DNA of 64,000 nucleotides from Gremmenia infestans (Eukaryota > Ascomycota > Leotiomycetes > Helotiales > Hamatocanthoscyphaceae): positions 1,116,001-1,180,000 of the forward strand of contig JAFEVB010000015.1 in assembly GCA_032629725.1 (NCBI GenBank). The letters run 5' to 3'. The notes below the pieces were generated by a model, which saw nothing but the letters and a program-made list of their open reading frames with translations, was not told where the DNA came from and did not search any database. The translations under genes and the position numbers were made by a program. Shown piece after piece: positions 34,261 through 46,067 of this stretch. The number at the start of each line of letters is the position of its first letter. Within the stretch, counting starts at the first letter, position 1.

Positions 34261-37224
34261 GGGATCGATGCACTGGTTGGATGGGGATGGTTTGATTGGA
34301 TGGATGGCTTCGTACTCCTCTACTGCTACCCTACCCTACCTAAATACCTTACCGCACGCCGGCCGTCTGCACGCAACAGGGGCGCTTTTGAAGGGTGCGC
34401 TAGAGCGCTTGTTAGAGGGAAATATACCCACAAAAAAAGCATAAGACGCATAAAACAGTACAGAAGAGGGGCGTTAGAACATCATTTATCATGCCATACG
34501 AGGAGTTTGAGGGGGGGGGGAAGGGGGTGATATATAAATAACCTGGGATGCTCTGCTCGAGTCTGCTGCTCTTGTTTGTGAATTTGACAGCAACAACTCG
34601 GGCTTGATTCTCACTATTCATTCCTGCTCGATTGCGAACGTCATCCACAAATAATATCTTAGTTGTCTGATCTAGTATATACTTACCCACGCTACTGAAC
34701 GGGTATTTAGTTCTCACTCATCTTCCCCTTTTGTCTTTCGTCTAATGAGGAAGCGATGCTGTTGTCCCATGCCTTGTTCCGGCAGTTCCCAACCCACTAT
34801 AGGCAATGATTATGAAAGACCTGCTATATGGAGGTTAAAATCTTTCGATGTTACGGCGGACTCGACCACCGCTCTCCATTCGCCGTACCAGTCCGACGTT
34901 CCCGGTGGCCCAGAGTGCTGGATGGCACTGCATGTAGGTTGGTAGGTAGTAGTATTTGTACCGTATATACTGTTCAGGGGATTTCCAGTCTTCAGTCTTC
35001 CGGTTTCCAAGAGATACGAAACCCAGATTCCGACTCGCTGGACGTACACCGACAACGATGCATTTCGGCTCGCACATTCAACGGTTAACAGCATACGGTA
35101 CTCTGCCCGAAGCCTGGAGAAGCATGACATTGATCCCGAACAGGTATCTCCTTCTGAAACGCATGCGCTGTGAGACGCGTGTGAAATGTCAAATAAGCAA
35201 GCCGCAACAATCAATCCCGCAGAAATAGAGACGCTTTTCCTAGGATCCACATTTCGATATGATGCCCCTCAATTCAAGCTTGATTGCTCCATGGACACAA
35301 CATCAAGCTCACCAAACATCCCACGCTACCAGTTCCGACCCACTGCTCATATATTCCTAGGTACGTATCTATGTAGACATGAGGGGAAAACCAGTGCATA
35401 AGACTTGCATGTTTTTCTCTCTCCGTCTACGGAGGAATCTCGCCATTATTGGCGGCTGATTTGCCTCTCAAATATGCGCTCTTTTCAAGCGGCTACTTCT
35501 CAGACAATATTTTATATTAAAGTCGGTGGGCTTATTAGCGGGACGGGATAAATGTATTAAAATAGAAGCACGCAGAATAAACCATCCAACTTCAAGCTGT
35601 CCTATCTATTCAAGAAGCTACCTGCATACTATAAGTGGGAGAAAATAGATAATGACAGCCTCAGAGTCCCGAGCGTCTGGTATTCAGGAGTCAGTACACC
35701 TGATCTTGTGTTAGATAACCAGCATCATCCTAGAGCTTCAGAGCAGTCACTCCCAGACACTTGGTCCTACACCCCCTAATTCTAGGTCGCTGAGCCGCAG
35801 ACATGTAATACAAGATCTGACAAGGTAACTTTACTTCGATTCGTTAGGTGTCAGATCTAACATTTAAACGTTATTATGAAGATTTGACGTTTCTAAAAGA
35901 CACAGGGATTCTGCTAGGACACTTTGAAACGATGCTGTGCAGCTAATAAACATTATCGACACAAACTCGAGCAGTTTCTCTCTTCAAAAGAGGTTATACC
36001 TTGCAATCGGGAACCGGTCCTGAAAATTGGCGTTTCGGGGTTTCTGAGTCCTTCGGGAAAACATCTTTACCACCGCCACCACAATGCATAAACGCCTGTC
36101 TAGACGTCTAGATGCCGGTCTCCCCAAGCTTAAACCAATGGCAGCGAGCATTATCCCACGATAATCTTCCCCTCCACGAATCCAACCCTTCAGAATACGC
36201 CTCTATCATTATACTTGATACAAAAAATCTTTCAAATAAACTATCGACGGACGAGCACAACTCCGGAAATTGTTAAGCCTCAAGCCTTAAAAAAGTATAT
36301 TATTATTCGCTTGAGCTCTGGGCTTTTCAAAAAAGGGGACTTTCAAGAGCGCAGCGCATTACCGCATCGAAAGCTTAGTCTCATATTACGAATGTCTTGG
36401 CGATCTTTGAACTTAATTCCAGATCCTCATCCAATCAGACGAAAATAAGGTTTAACCCCTCACTCTCACTCCTCTTACCTTCCATATGCATATAAACCTA
36501 CATAAAACTACGTACGTACAAATATGGCATCATTGCTCGAGTACATACATGTACAAACGGATCACAAGTCTTCTTTTGTTTCATACGCCGTATATACGGT
36601 AAGTCGTATGGCCATTTTGCCGAATACTTTGTGCCGGGAATAGGATTAAAAAAGTACGTATTCGTAGGGATTTTATTGTGGGTTTTTTACCCCAGAGTGT
36701 CCGAGATGTGACCCAAATTTGAAGGCAATCCTGCCATCCTTTATCGCGAGTCGCAATTTTAGGAGTAGATCCCTTACTCCCTTAATCTGTTGTTTGAGTT
36801 GGGCTATGACGATCAGATAACGAAGGTTTGGGGCAGCTGATTGCAATCGAAAGACCGAGAAGCTGCGATGGCCCCCACCTTAATTTTTGATTATAAAAAT
36901 ACAAATATTTTTGTTGAGGCTGACGAAAAGCGGGGAATACAGATTGGATGAAAACAAATTTATCATAGATTTGAAGTTTTAGATAGATTGAATAGATTAG
37001 AATGCAATTAATCCTGGTACACCGCTCAAACGCCCCTCGGTGACAAGGCTGAGGAATCTTTCTTTTACTCCGGAGGTTACTCCGTACGGACAATCAATCG
37101 CCCCACTCTTTGAAGCCTTGCATTGATTATCTAACTAGCGCCACGCGTAATATATTCAGCCTCGTCTGATCGCGAAAACCTCCCAAGTCAACACTACCAA
37201 CCATAACCTCCACCTCACTTCACC
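34261..37224. other. Long intergenic region, no gene seen
   Basis: Nearly 3 kb without a supportable gene. A G-homopolymer lies near 34510 and the interval around 35500-36700 is AT-leaning with frequent stops in all frames. A frame at 34810-35250 (minus) begins with a signal-peptide-like stretch, but it overlaps equally long plus-strand frames and shows no splice or domain support. It separates two housekeeping genes and may hold an old insertion. Confidence 0.4.
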
Positions 37225-38352
37225 ATGCCGCCAGAACTCTTTCCCGACGAATCGGACTACGCATCCTCAGAAGACTCCGACTTTGCGCCCGATGCCGCAC
37301 CGGTAGATGACGCAGGTGGAGCGGAGTCTTCAGACGATGAGCAAGATGTGGTAGAAGAAGCAGTAAAGAAACCCGCGAAAAGGAAAAGAGGGCAGGCAAA
37401 TGAGGAAGATGCAGAGGATGCGGGGTTTGAGAATTCGGGCGATGAGGCGATTATTGAGCGGGGATTAAAGAGGCGGAGGAAGAAGGGGAAGGGGAAGAAG
37501 AGTGATGAGGTGGAGGTGGAAGCAGATGATGAGGGGGGTGAAGGGGGATTGGTTAAGACGAGAAGTATGAGGGCTGCGGAGTATGTCTGTTTTACAATTT
37601 ATATGACATGGTGCTAATTGAAACTGTATAGGAAAGTAGAAAAGAAAACAGTACTGGTCGATACCTCGAAAGCTACAGTGGATGTTGATGCGCTGTGGGA
37701 AGATATGATGTCCGGCAAAACTTATACGCCTATACCAGCACCCACCGAACCCACCACCAACGACACCAATGAATCAAATATACGGGAAGTAGCAGATGCG
37801 GAGAAAGAAGATGCGGAGAAAGAGCCGACGACTACGCTGAATGATGGGCCCGATACAATGATAACGATAAAACGAACCTACACCTTCGCCGGAAAGGCCC
37901 ACACGGAGGAAAAGCTCGTCCCGCGCTCCTCAGCAGAAGCAAAACTCTTTCTCTCTTCAAAGCCCGACCCCTCATCCACATCAACAGACCTCGCCTCAAC
38001 CACAAAACCCAGTCCCTTCACGAAACCCAAACGCCCAACCAAAAAAGCCCGCAAATCGATCTTCGAACCCATCATAGACCTACCCCTCCGAACCGACCTC
38101 CATTTCGGTGCTCAAGCTCAAGCTAGAGGGGCAATCGGCGTAGGAGGGGTGAAAGACGGAGGTAAGAAACTTAATACGGTGGAGAAGAGCGCAATGGATT
38201 GGGCGGGCTTTGTGGATAAAGAGGGGATTGCGGATGAGCTTGATGCAGCGGGTAAGGCGAAGGGGGCGTTCAAGGCGAGGCAGGAGTTTTTGGCTCGGGT
38301 GGAGAGGAAGAAAGAGGAAGAGGAGAGAAGGGCCAGGGGGTTGCCTATTTAA
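37225..38352 (+). CDS. SWC5: SWC5-type subunit of the SWR1 chromatin-remodelling complex (BCNT domain)
   Basis: Two exons (37225-37580, 37632-38352; 51-nt intron) give 358 residues. The N-terminal third is acidic (Ser/Asp/Glu clusters) with basic patches (KRKR, KRRRKKGKGKK), as expected for a histone-interacting nuclear protein. The middle contains a VDVDALWEDMMSGKTY segment. The last 80 residues are the BCNT domain: LNTVEKSAMDWAGFVDKE, then GYLAR-like FLARVERKKEEEE. SWC5 stimulates the ATP-dependent exchange of H2A for H2A.Z by SWR1. The intron interrupts a Glu codon between the acidic region and the conserved WED block. Confidence 0.88.
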
Positions 38353-39387
38353 TCATAGGGATGAATAGCAAAGAGATACCATTTGAAAACCGATACTCAA
38401 TATTAACCAGTCATAGCATGATCTCCTTTCAGTGTTTGAAATGCTCCTAAGCATTTGTCAATACGCGGTTTGAAAGTGCACATACGTATGCACACTTCCC
38501 CTAGTCTAGAGTCTAGCAAACCCCTTTTTTCTACCAGCGTCTTGGCTTGTTCAAACATATGTCCAAACCATGTCTGTTTACAGGTTGTGCTTTAGCTACG
38601 AGTCGCAGGCAGCGCGATATAGTAGCACTTTGAGACGAAACTAGTATGCCAAGTCATTGTTTGGTAGGTGTCGTGGCAATGACTCCAAAGGTTACTGTAT
38701 AGATATTAGTAAGCCTTATAGATGAAGGAGAATACAAATGTAATTCAAACTTAGGTTCTTCATCACGTGGTTTCTTGGTCATCTGTTGCCTCGAACGGGA
38801 TCCGGCAGCTTCTTCCTTCTCCAACCCAGCATCGCCACTTTTTTCCTTCTGCATAACAAGTTGCCAAAGTGGTTCACGAGGCATGAATCTATGGTGGAGT
38901 CTACTTCAGGTGGTCGTGAAATATGGCTTCGATGGCCCCACTAAGAAGGTGCGGACGCAACCTGTCCTTGCGAGTTTCGCGGCTTTTCATCTATTCAGAT
39001 CTTTGAGATGGAAAGATTTCAATCCTATGATCGGTTATGTTGACTCTTGCCTATTTGGTTGCAACGTCCATACGCTTCCCGCAAAGTACCGGGTTCTCCT
39101 CAAGCTGAGGGGGAGCTTTGGCTAGCTTGAATCTTAGTATTCGCCATAAAAGGTTCACCGTTCTAGGATGATAAGAAACAAATTGCGAGTTGTCCTCATG
39201 TCCTCGGATCTTTGTTGTGTAAGGTACAAATTGACTTTGACATGACATGGAGAAATAAATCCATATGACCAGTCAATGCCTCAATGATGTGCATATGCTT
39301 CAAAAATTCTCTTATCCATTCAAAGCAGTCTACAATGCTTTTCGCCTGCAAGAATTGAGACCTCGACTGTACTGCTATTTCGAGAGA
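38353..39387. other. Intergenic region, no gene seen
   Basis: Short frames on both strands (for example 76 codons, minus, 38654-38884) lack domains and conserved splice structure. No RNA gene or repeat is supported. Confidence 0.35.
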
Positions 39388-41141
39388 ATGGCGTCCCAAA
39401 TTATGAAAGTAGTATTTCTGACATAGTTGTTAACTCAGGCTACCGCGATACCATATAACACTTTCGATGGTGAAGGTTTCCCAGCCTGCCACAATGTGTC
39501 TGCTATCGTCCAGCCCTCATCTATTGACGAAATGGTCGATATCGTCAAGTCTGCCGCAAGTTCCAACACCCCCCTCCGAGCGAGCGGTAAAAGTCACATG
39601 TGGTATGATACAATGTGTTCGGATGACCCGTCGACTATCATAATGCAAACTGAAGGTGTCCATGGTATAACCGACTTCGATCTAGTCGGGGGTTCGGTGA
39701 TGATCGAAGCCGGCGTTACATTTTTTCAACTTGCCGACTATTTGCATGCGAATGGTGCATCGATAGGTTATGCGTTGGTGAACTGGAATATGACTATTGC
39801 TGGAGCTATTGCGATGGGAGCACATCGGTCGTCCTTAAGGGAAGCCTCCATGGTTGCAGCTGGCGCTTTGGAAATACACATTATTGATGGAAGTGGAACT
39901 ATTCAAGAAATTGTCAGAGATGACAATAATGATGATTGGCTTGCTGCATCAACATCCTTGGGCTTGCTTGGTCCTATTGCGAGGGTCAAATTTCAAATAT
40001 ACTTAGACTTCAAAGTGTATGCACAACAAAAGACGTGAGAAGATCCCCACCTGTTTAAAATAGGACTAAAAGTGTCTAGGCTTTCGGAATCAGATGTCTT
40101 GGATGGAGACATTTACGGGCTTGTCGCACCCTATGCTACAGCAAATCTTTGGGCAAGTATTGAAATATCCAACCAACCCCAGGGATCTTGCTAAGTATTT
40201 GAAGTGGTGGCCGTATACGCGAAAGTTCCATCACCGTTATTACGATATTGTGCCTACAAACACCAGTGACCAAACAGGATTTCAGTCCACATTTTCCATT
40301 ACCAGCATTGAGGCCAATACTGCGTTGGGTCTTTTGAACAGTGGGAAGTATCTGGCTGCGTCCAATATGCTCGCGGAAAATCTCTTTTTTGGGATATGGG
40401 AGGCTCCCAACTTCCACGACAAAACGACTGATACGGCTATCACCAAATGGCCTGTCTACGGCTGGAATTACGATGTCCTCATTGGGGGCTTGTACCCGGA
40501 TAAATTACCAGAATGGGATTACCATCTCACTGCTTACACTCTTGAATTGGCGATTCCTGTGACGCTAGCAAATGCATTGTTGAAGAGGGTCAGGGCTCTT
40601 TTCGATGCCGAGTTGGCTAAGGGTATTGTCATGACAGCCACTTATAGGAGCGGGATTAACATCAAGTTCGGGAGACCGTATAATGATCTTCTGGGACAGG
40701 TTCATGCTGCTCCTGGAACAGATTGGAGCAAAGGGGCAATTATGTTTGATTTCCCAGCTTTCAGACCGACAGTTGGGGATAATTTGAGATTTAATGAGCC
40801 GTTCTGTAAGCATCCAATTCTTATGTTTTAGGGTCTGGGTGAAGATTCTGGATGTTGCTGGAGTTTACTAACTCGTCTTCCCAGATCACAATCTTGCGAC
40901 AACAATTATGAACGAATTTCCCTGTCGACCACATTGGACTAAGAATACTCGTGATGTTCTGACACAATCAGTGAAGAATTTGGAGCCAGATGTGAGTGTC
41001 TACATAACTTCATGAGGGAGTCGTTGCAGTCCAAAGCTAACGTTCATTTAGCACCTTGCGAGGTTCAAAGCGGTCCGAAAGAAATTTGATCCCAAGGGCA
41101 TTTTTAAGAGTATCGTAGGGGAAATTATCGGTGTGATGTAG
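39388..41141 (+). CDS. FAD-linked oxidase with D-arabinono-lactone-oxidase-type C-terminal domain
   Basis: Exons 39439-40034, 40080-40152, 40205-40805, 40885-40991 and 41052-41141 keep frame. A possible first exon (39388-39408) would be joined by an implausibly short 30-nt intron, so the 5' end is uncertain; with it the protein has 495 residues. The N-terminal half is a PCMH/VAO-type FAD-binding domain: LRASGKSHMWYD, with the His a candidate for covalent flavin attachment, then SVMIEAGVTFFQLADYL and GAIAMGAHRSS. The C-terminal half matches the ALO substrate domain: NLWWWPYTRKFH, DFPAFRPTVGD, FPCRPHWTKNT and RKKFDPKGIF. Such enzymes oxidise aldonolactones or related sugars, making hydrogen peroxide. 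The third intron in this model is GC-AG (40153-40204). The substrate is unknown. Confidence 0.82.
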
Positions 41142-41616
41142 TCCTTCTCTACTTTCATTGCACAGAGAGGATTATCATCGACCAAGTATCTATATCTCGC
41201 TGCTACCGTAATAAGATCTGCAATGAACGTTTATTTTGCAATAAGCTCATAAAGTAGGGCTCCTCGAGAGACTAAGGTTCGAAGAATTCCCAAAGTGGGA
41301 GGCTCTAATGGTAATATCTCGCACCTAAGTGGGAATATAAGCAAGATTACTCCTTCCTTTCTTACTGGCTAGACCTTACTTATCCACGCAGGCTCTCATG
41401 TGCAATCTCTACCTCTGAAAAATCTTGACACCATTTGCTGATGAATATGCGGGGTTCTTGGAGAGGCAGAATGGGGAGCTGACTGCGATTTCACAGCCTG
41501 GTCAACTTCACCGTCTTTCGTCATGACTTACATATACTGAGCATCTGTTCTTGATCAATGAAGCAAGAGATATAGTGCTTTGCCTAAATCATGTTATTGA
41601 CTCGGAGGTTCCCAAG

Positions 41617-42935
41617 ATGACACCAGCGTTTGGCTTCTCGGTGGGGGGTTTCATCAGTGCGATTAGTTCGTCGCCCCTCGCCCTTCTGGCGCAAATACTG
41701 AGTAGAGAGATCACAGAGCTCTGCGATAAAGTCTCGAAGGCATTGAAGTATGCTGCAGTCGGAGCTTCAGCAGACTATCAACATGTCACCCTCGAACTTA
41801 CTGCGCTGCAGCATGCACTCTCGTGCTTTGCAAGCCTCGAGCCTAACGACAGCAATATCAACCTTGTCAACGTCATCGGCGGAATGGCACTCACATCCCA
41901 GCTTCCATTACAATATTTCTTGTCGAATATCGAGAAATATGAGAAGACAATAGCGCCGTTTGCAAGGAGCTCATTGCGCGGCGCGGGCCACAAGGCAAAA
42001 TGGGCAGTCTTCTCGACGAGAGGTGAAGAATTACGGGCTTCGGTATCCGCGAAGACAATCAGCATCAATCTGCTGTTGGCTATACATACTTCGGAGACGA
42101 TATCAAAATTAGAGTCTCGGGAGAAGACCCTCATAACGAACTACCGAAAAAAATCGAGGAACACCGCTCGAGACTTCATGGGATTTCAAGACAAGTTGGA
42201 GAGGTGAAAGATAAAGTTGTTCAAAGTCGCCGATCTATCGCTGCAGAATTGAAGAAGAACTTAGGCACTGGTGTACATTCTAAACTCGACGACATCTCGA
42301 AGACTATAACAAAGCTAGCGCAGAGCATATCATCTGTATCACTAGGAACATCCGAGACCCAATTCTACCGTTAGCCTTCAGGATACTAGGTCTCGAATGT
42401 TGGCATTTCTTCGAAACTTCCTGGTTGATAGTCGTAAGATTCTTCAAACAACCATCTGAACTAACATGCAGATGTATCACATCCTTTTAAAGATTGATGG
42501 TAAGGTTGCCGCATCACTGAGTCTGCTCAATCAGAGCAACGTTCGATTCGAGGATGCTTTAGGTGTTGTCTGGAAACTACGACACGAATGGTTCAAGCAA
42601 CAGGAGGTCAGTTATAAGTCCCGGTATCAAAAATCAACTTACTAACCATGATAGCTATTTGAAGAACTCCTACAAGCCCAGTTCAAAAATGCCCTGGGCT
42701 ATAATAAAGTTCTCCAGGGACAATATCATATAGCCTATGCCAAACGCCCGGGTGTTTTTATTAGTAAAAAGGACCGATCAAGGTAGATTCAACCGGGCGC
42801 GGAGATTGTCATGTCGATTCTTATGAAGAAGGTGCTACATTGTGCTATGGGTAGAGGGTCATTACCAGGAGAATATCACAGAAAAGTGTTAGAAACTCGA
42901 ACAAAGCGTGAATACCTTATAAGACTTGAATGCTG
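41617..42935 (+). pseudogene. Decayed fungal STAND/NLR-type N-terminal and ubiquitin-like-domain gene
   Basis: The first 170 codons (from ATG 41617, FGFSVGGFISAI) match the helical N-terminal domain found at the start of many fungal STAND and ankyrin proteins. The coding signal then changes frame near 42125 into a coiled-coil-like stretch (EEHRSRLHGISRQVGEVK), again near 42340 (PILPLAFRILGLECWHFF), crosses introns near 42430-42470 and 42610-42655, and ends in a ubiquitin-like region (NVRFEDALGVVWKLRHEWF). A TAG at 42784-42786 then precedes a still-recognisable IQPGAEIVMSILMKK. Two frame changes and a stop in otherwise well-kept domains indicate a pseudogene or a very recent loss. The intact relatives are thought to take part in signalling or incompatibility; here no product is expected. 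Confidence 0.6.
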
Positions 42936-43417
42936 AGAGGGTTCAAAAGCACAAATCACGTAATTGTATATCGTTGTACATTACCTGTACTATATGTTAT
43001 ACCTCTAAACCACGATACACTGTAGACTAAATCAAATACTTACACTCAAGAGCTACTCTTCATACCTCTGGCATGTTTTATCACGTTGTGATCCTAAGTC
43101 TAACTCTGTCCATACTCCTCTCTCACGTTCTAGTCCTAAACCGACCAGCAGTGTTTTCGGGCTTTTGGTTAGGAGAGAAAGTTCTGTGCATAGGAAATGT
43201 TGATTCATACAAGGATCCTATTTAACCTATCGAAAATACATCCCCCAAGAAAAGAATATAAAGCCAAACCAGTGGGCCCTCCCCCATTTTTCTGATTTTC
43301 AAGTTATCAAAACCTTTCCCAGCAGAAAGAGTGCTTCTGGGCAGAAAGAAAAGACTGTCTTCCACGAGAAGAATAAAAAGCCAACCCGTTGACTTTCTCC
43401 CCATCCCCATGGCACCA

Positions 43418-44502
43418 CTATGCTGTCGCATTCACTCCCTTCACCTGACTCTCAATGAACGACGCTGCCTCTGCATCATTTGCCGAAAAGTATGACAAAT
43501 GAGCAGCAATGTTTGATCCACTATCACAGAACGTGTCACCGGAAGTACAGAAACTCTTCATGACAGACGAGATAGCCCCACAGGCTTTGCCTCTCGGGAG
43601 GATTCCGTTATGTGTGCTGGTACCGACGTTCTGCGGCTGGCCGGCGACGTGGCTGGGGTCTCCGTATTGTACGGCTGCGACGACTGGGGATTGTGTTAGT
43701 AAAAAGGAGGGCAAATGGGGTGTGGGAATGGGAGGGATATACCTTTCGACAAGAGGGAAGCGTCGATCGCTGCAGAGGCAGTCAAGCCAACCTCACTGGT
43801 CCCGCACAAGACGTCTCCTACTATTTGACCACCCTGAAAACAAACAATCACAAGTCAGCAACAGCAAACATACATCCATCAACATCCGCCACTCAGACAA
43901 TCACTTACCTGAGAGTAACCCAAAAGCCCAATCTTCGAATCCGGGCACTTGGCCGCGTACGCCTGGATCAACTTGGTCATGGCAGCCACGCCCGACGCCT
44001 CGGAACCCAGGTAATCGGTAATGGAAGCGGGATAGTCGACCGCTTCCGAGTCGGAACCTGGGACGGCGCTCTGTACTGCTGTTGCCACCTGCCCGATGAG
44101 TCCTTGACCTGCTGCTTCCGTGCTTCCTCGGGCGACGATCATGTGTATGCCAGTTGCGCAGGCGCCGGCAGCTGATGCCCTTTTGACAAAGCCGGTTGGG
44201 ATTGTTGGGGTTGAGACTGATGCCGCTGTTGGGAGGGCGAAGCCTGAGCCCGAGGCTAAGCCTCCTGGACTTGAACCCAGACTTGGGAGTGCTGTTGGAA
44301 GTGCGAGACCTGAACTGAGACCTGAGCCTGAGCCTAAGCCTCCTGAACCTGACCCCAAACTTGGGAGTGCTAGGCTCGGGAGTGCTAGACTGGGTATGGA
44401 GAAACTTGGCAAGGAGAAGCTTGGGAGGGGAAAACCTTGAGGTGCTGCTGAGCAGATGTTGGAGAGGCCAAGGCCCAGCGCAAGAATGGAAAGACAGTGC
44501 AT
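43418..44502 (-). CDS. Secreted CE5 esterase (cutinase/acetylxylan esterase family)
   Basis: Exons 43909-44502, 43743-43833 and 43418-43683 give 316 residues. After the signal peptide (about 1-19) comes a repetitive linker of PSF/PSL-type units and Gly-Ser runs (24-105), ending in a Lys-Arg (107-108) that could be a Kex2 site. The catalytic domain then starts (ACATGIHMIVARGSTEA). The nucleophile is Ser197 in GYSQGGQ, whose codons flank the first intron; Asp and His lie in DTFCDSGSNIAAHLSYF. CE5 enzymes hydrolyse cutin or acetyl groups on xylan. The sequence resembles acetylxylan esterases as much as cutinases, so the substrate is left open. A TATA box lies 90 bases upstream. Confidence 0.88.
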
Positions 44503-44590
44503 GTTGACTGTGTGGTAAGGAATGATTGTAGAATAGAAAACGACTGTGGAATGGGGATGAAGAGGTCGGATTTGGACAGCGAAACACTTG

Positions 44591-44600
44591 TTTATATAAA
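44591..44600 (-). promoter_or_regulatory. TATA box of the CE5 esterase gene
   Basis: TTTATATAAA, a perfect palindromic TATA element, lies about 90 bases upstream of the start codon at 44502 on the minus strand, a normal position in filamentous fungi and typical of inducible genes. Confidence 0.5.
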
Positions 44601-46067
44601 TTCTAAAGTCTTCAGTGAGTAGAAAACTTTACCTCGGCGTCAAAATCGCCAAGGTCAGTTATCTCCATAATCTAGCCTGCAATCAAGATCTGATGTTCCA
44701 GAATATCAAGAATCGAAGAATCCCAATGTTGATCACTAGTTAATTACTGGAATACGATGAAGAGCCGGCACTTGTATATCCAATCGCATCGCTCTGATGC
44801 ACGCGAGCATCTGTTTCCAGACGGATGAGCACATGGTATGGAAAGTATATTTTGGTGATCAGACCACAGCACCTTTTCGTAACAAAGGAAGTTTCGAATA
44901 CCGGTATATGCATGTGCAGACGAGGGTAGTCCCGACAACTTTAAAATGTTGGCGGGAGATCCTGCAGGCTACTAGCAGATATATGCAGGAGGCATCCAAT
45001 CGCATGGAAGTTTGAGACTCGCAGTACAGTACCGAGGGGTAGTTGGGATACCGGTAGTGTTAGATTTATATGAATATTTCGCAAAGGCGGGGAAATCGAA
45101 TTCATGCGAGATACTTTTCCATGACACCGTAGAAAGTAATATACTTCTAGAAGACTTTTGACCGCATATGGATTTCGAGTTTCAAGACCCATGTATTGGA
45201 GGCCGTGTCTGGCCATTTTTGGGTGGAATGCAAAGTACTTTTGTAGAGACTCGTGGCTCGTGGCTGTGATCGCAAGGCCACTTACCGAGGCAATAGGAGC
45301 AAAACGTCAACTCGTTCTTCGGCCATACATATTCTTGGGACAAAGATGTAGATGAAACAAGTGGCGACCCTGGTATACAATTATAAAGGATGAATAGAAG
45401 GCGCACCAAGCTGAACACGAGATGCCTAAATGCTATTCATGCCTCTTATCGTCCCCACTTGGAGACGGGTACAAGTAAAGGAGGTAGATCAAAGTCCTTG
45501 TCCTTATCATCCTCTTGATAGAAAAAGGGGTAATTCAACCTAATGTTCCTTCCCAGTTGTTAAGGCCTCGAAAGCAGATAATAAATTTGGGCTGTGCAAT
45601 GGATTTTGAAGGATGGATGGATGGATGAACTCCAGCCGCATCGGACACTTATCATCCCGATTACATAATAATCCCATCAGCGTACGGACTTAACATTAAG
45701 GATAGTCGGGGCTGGGGAAACAATCTTCCTGTGGCACATAACATCCGTTATCATCCATCCTGCGCAGCGCAACTTCCTATTGGTTTTTGCAAAGGATCAT
45801 CGACTTCGCCCGGTCCAAACCCACTTGCCGTTGCAACAAAATCTACGGCCGCATAACAATACTCGGAGTAGCGCTGCGCATCAAGAGTCGGTCGGGCTGA
45901 AGATGTTTATGTTTAGATATTCTTATATCAACCTCCATTCTCCTTCGAAATGGAGATACAATGAATAACAAGATCTCCATCCCTCATCTGCTTCACCTCG
46001 TTTCATCTCGTATTCAAATTCCTATAATTACAATTGCAATTACAAGTACAATTACAGCAAGCTCAAA
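44601..46067. other. Intergenic region, no gene seen
   Basis: Upstream DNA of two divergent genes. It contains a GGAT tetranucleotide run (about 45611-45627) and alternating CAATTACAA repeats just upstream of the NmrA-like start (46025-46055). No exon could be supported. Confidence 0.4.

Noticed and set aside
34810..35250. 146-codon frame with a signal-peptide-like start
   Set aside because: Opposite-strand frames of similar length cover it, no conserved motif or splice sites; kept as non-coding.
38654..38884. 76-codon charged minus-strand frame beside SWC5
   Set aside because: No domain, no supporting splice structure, and upstream sequence has stops in frame.
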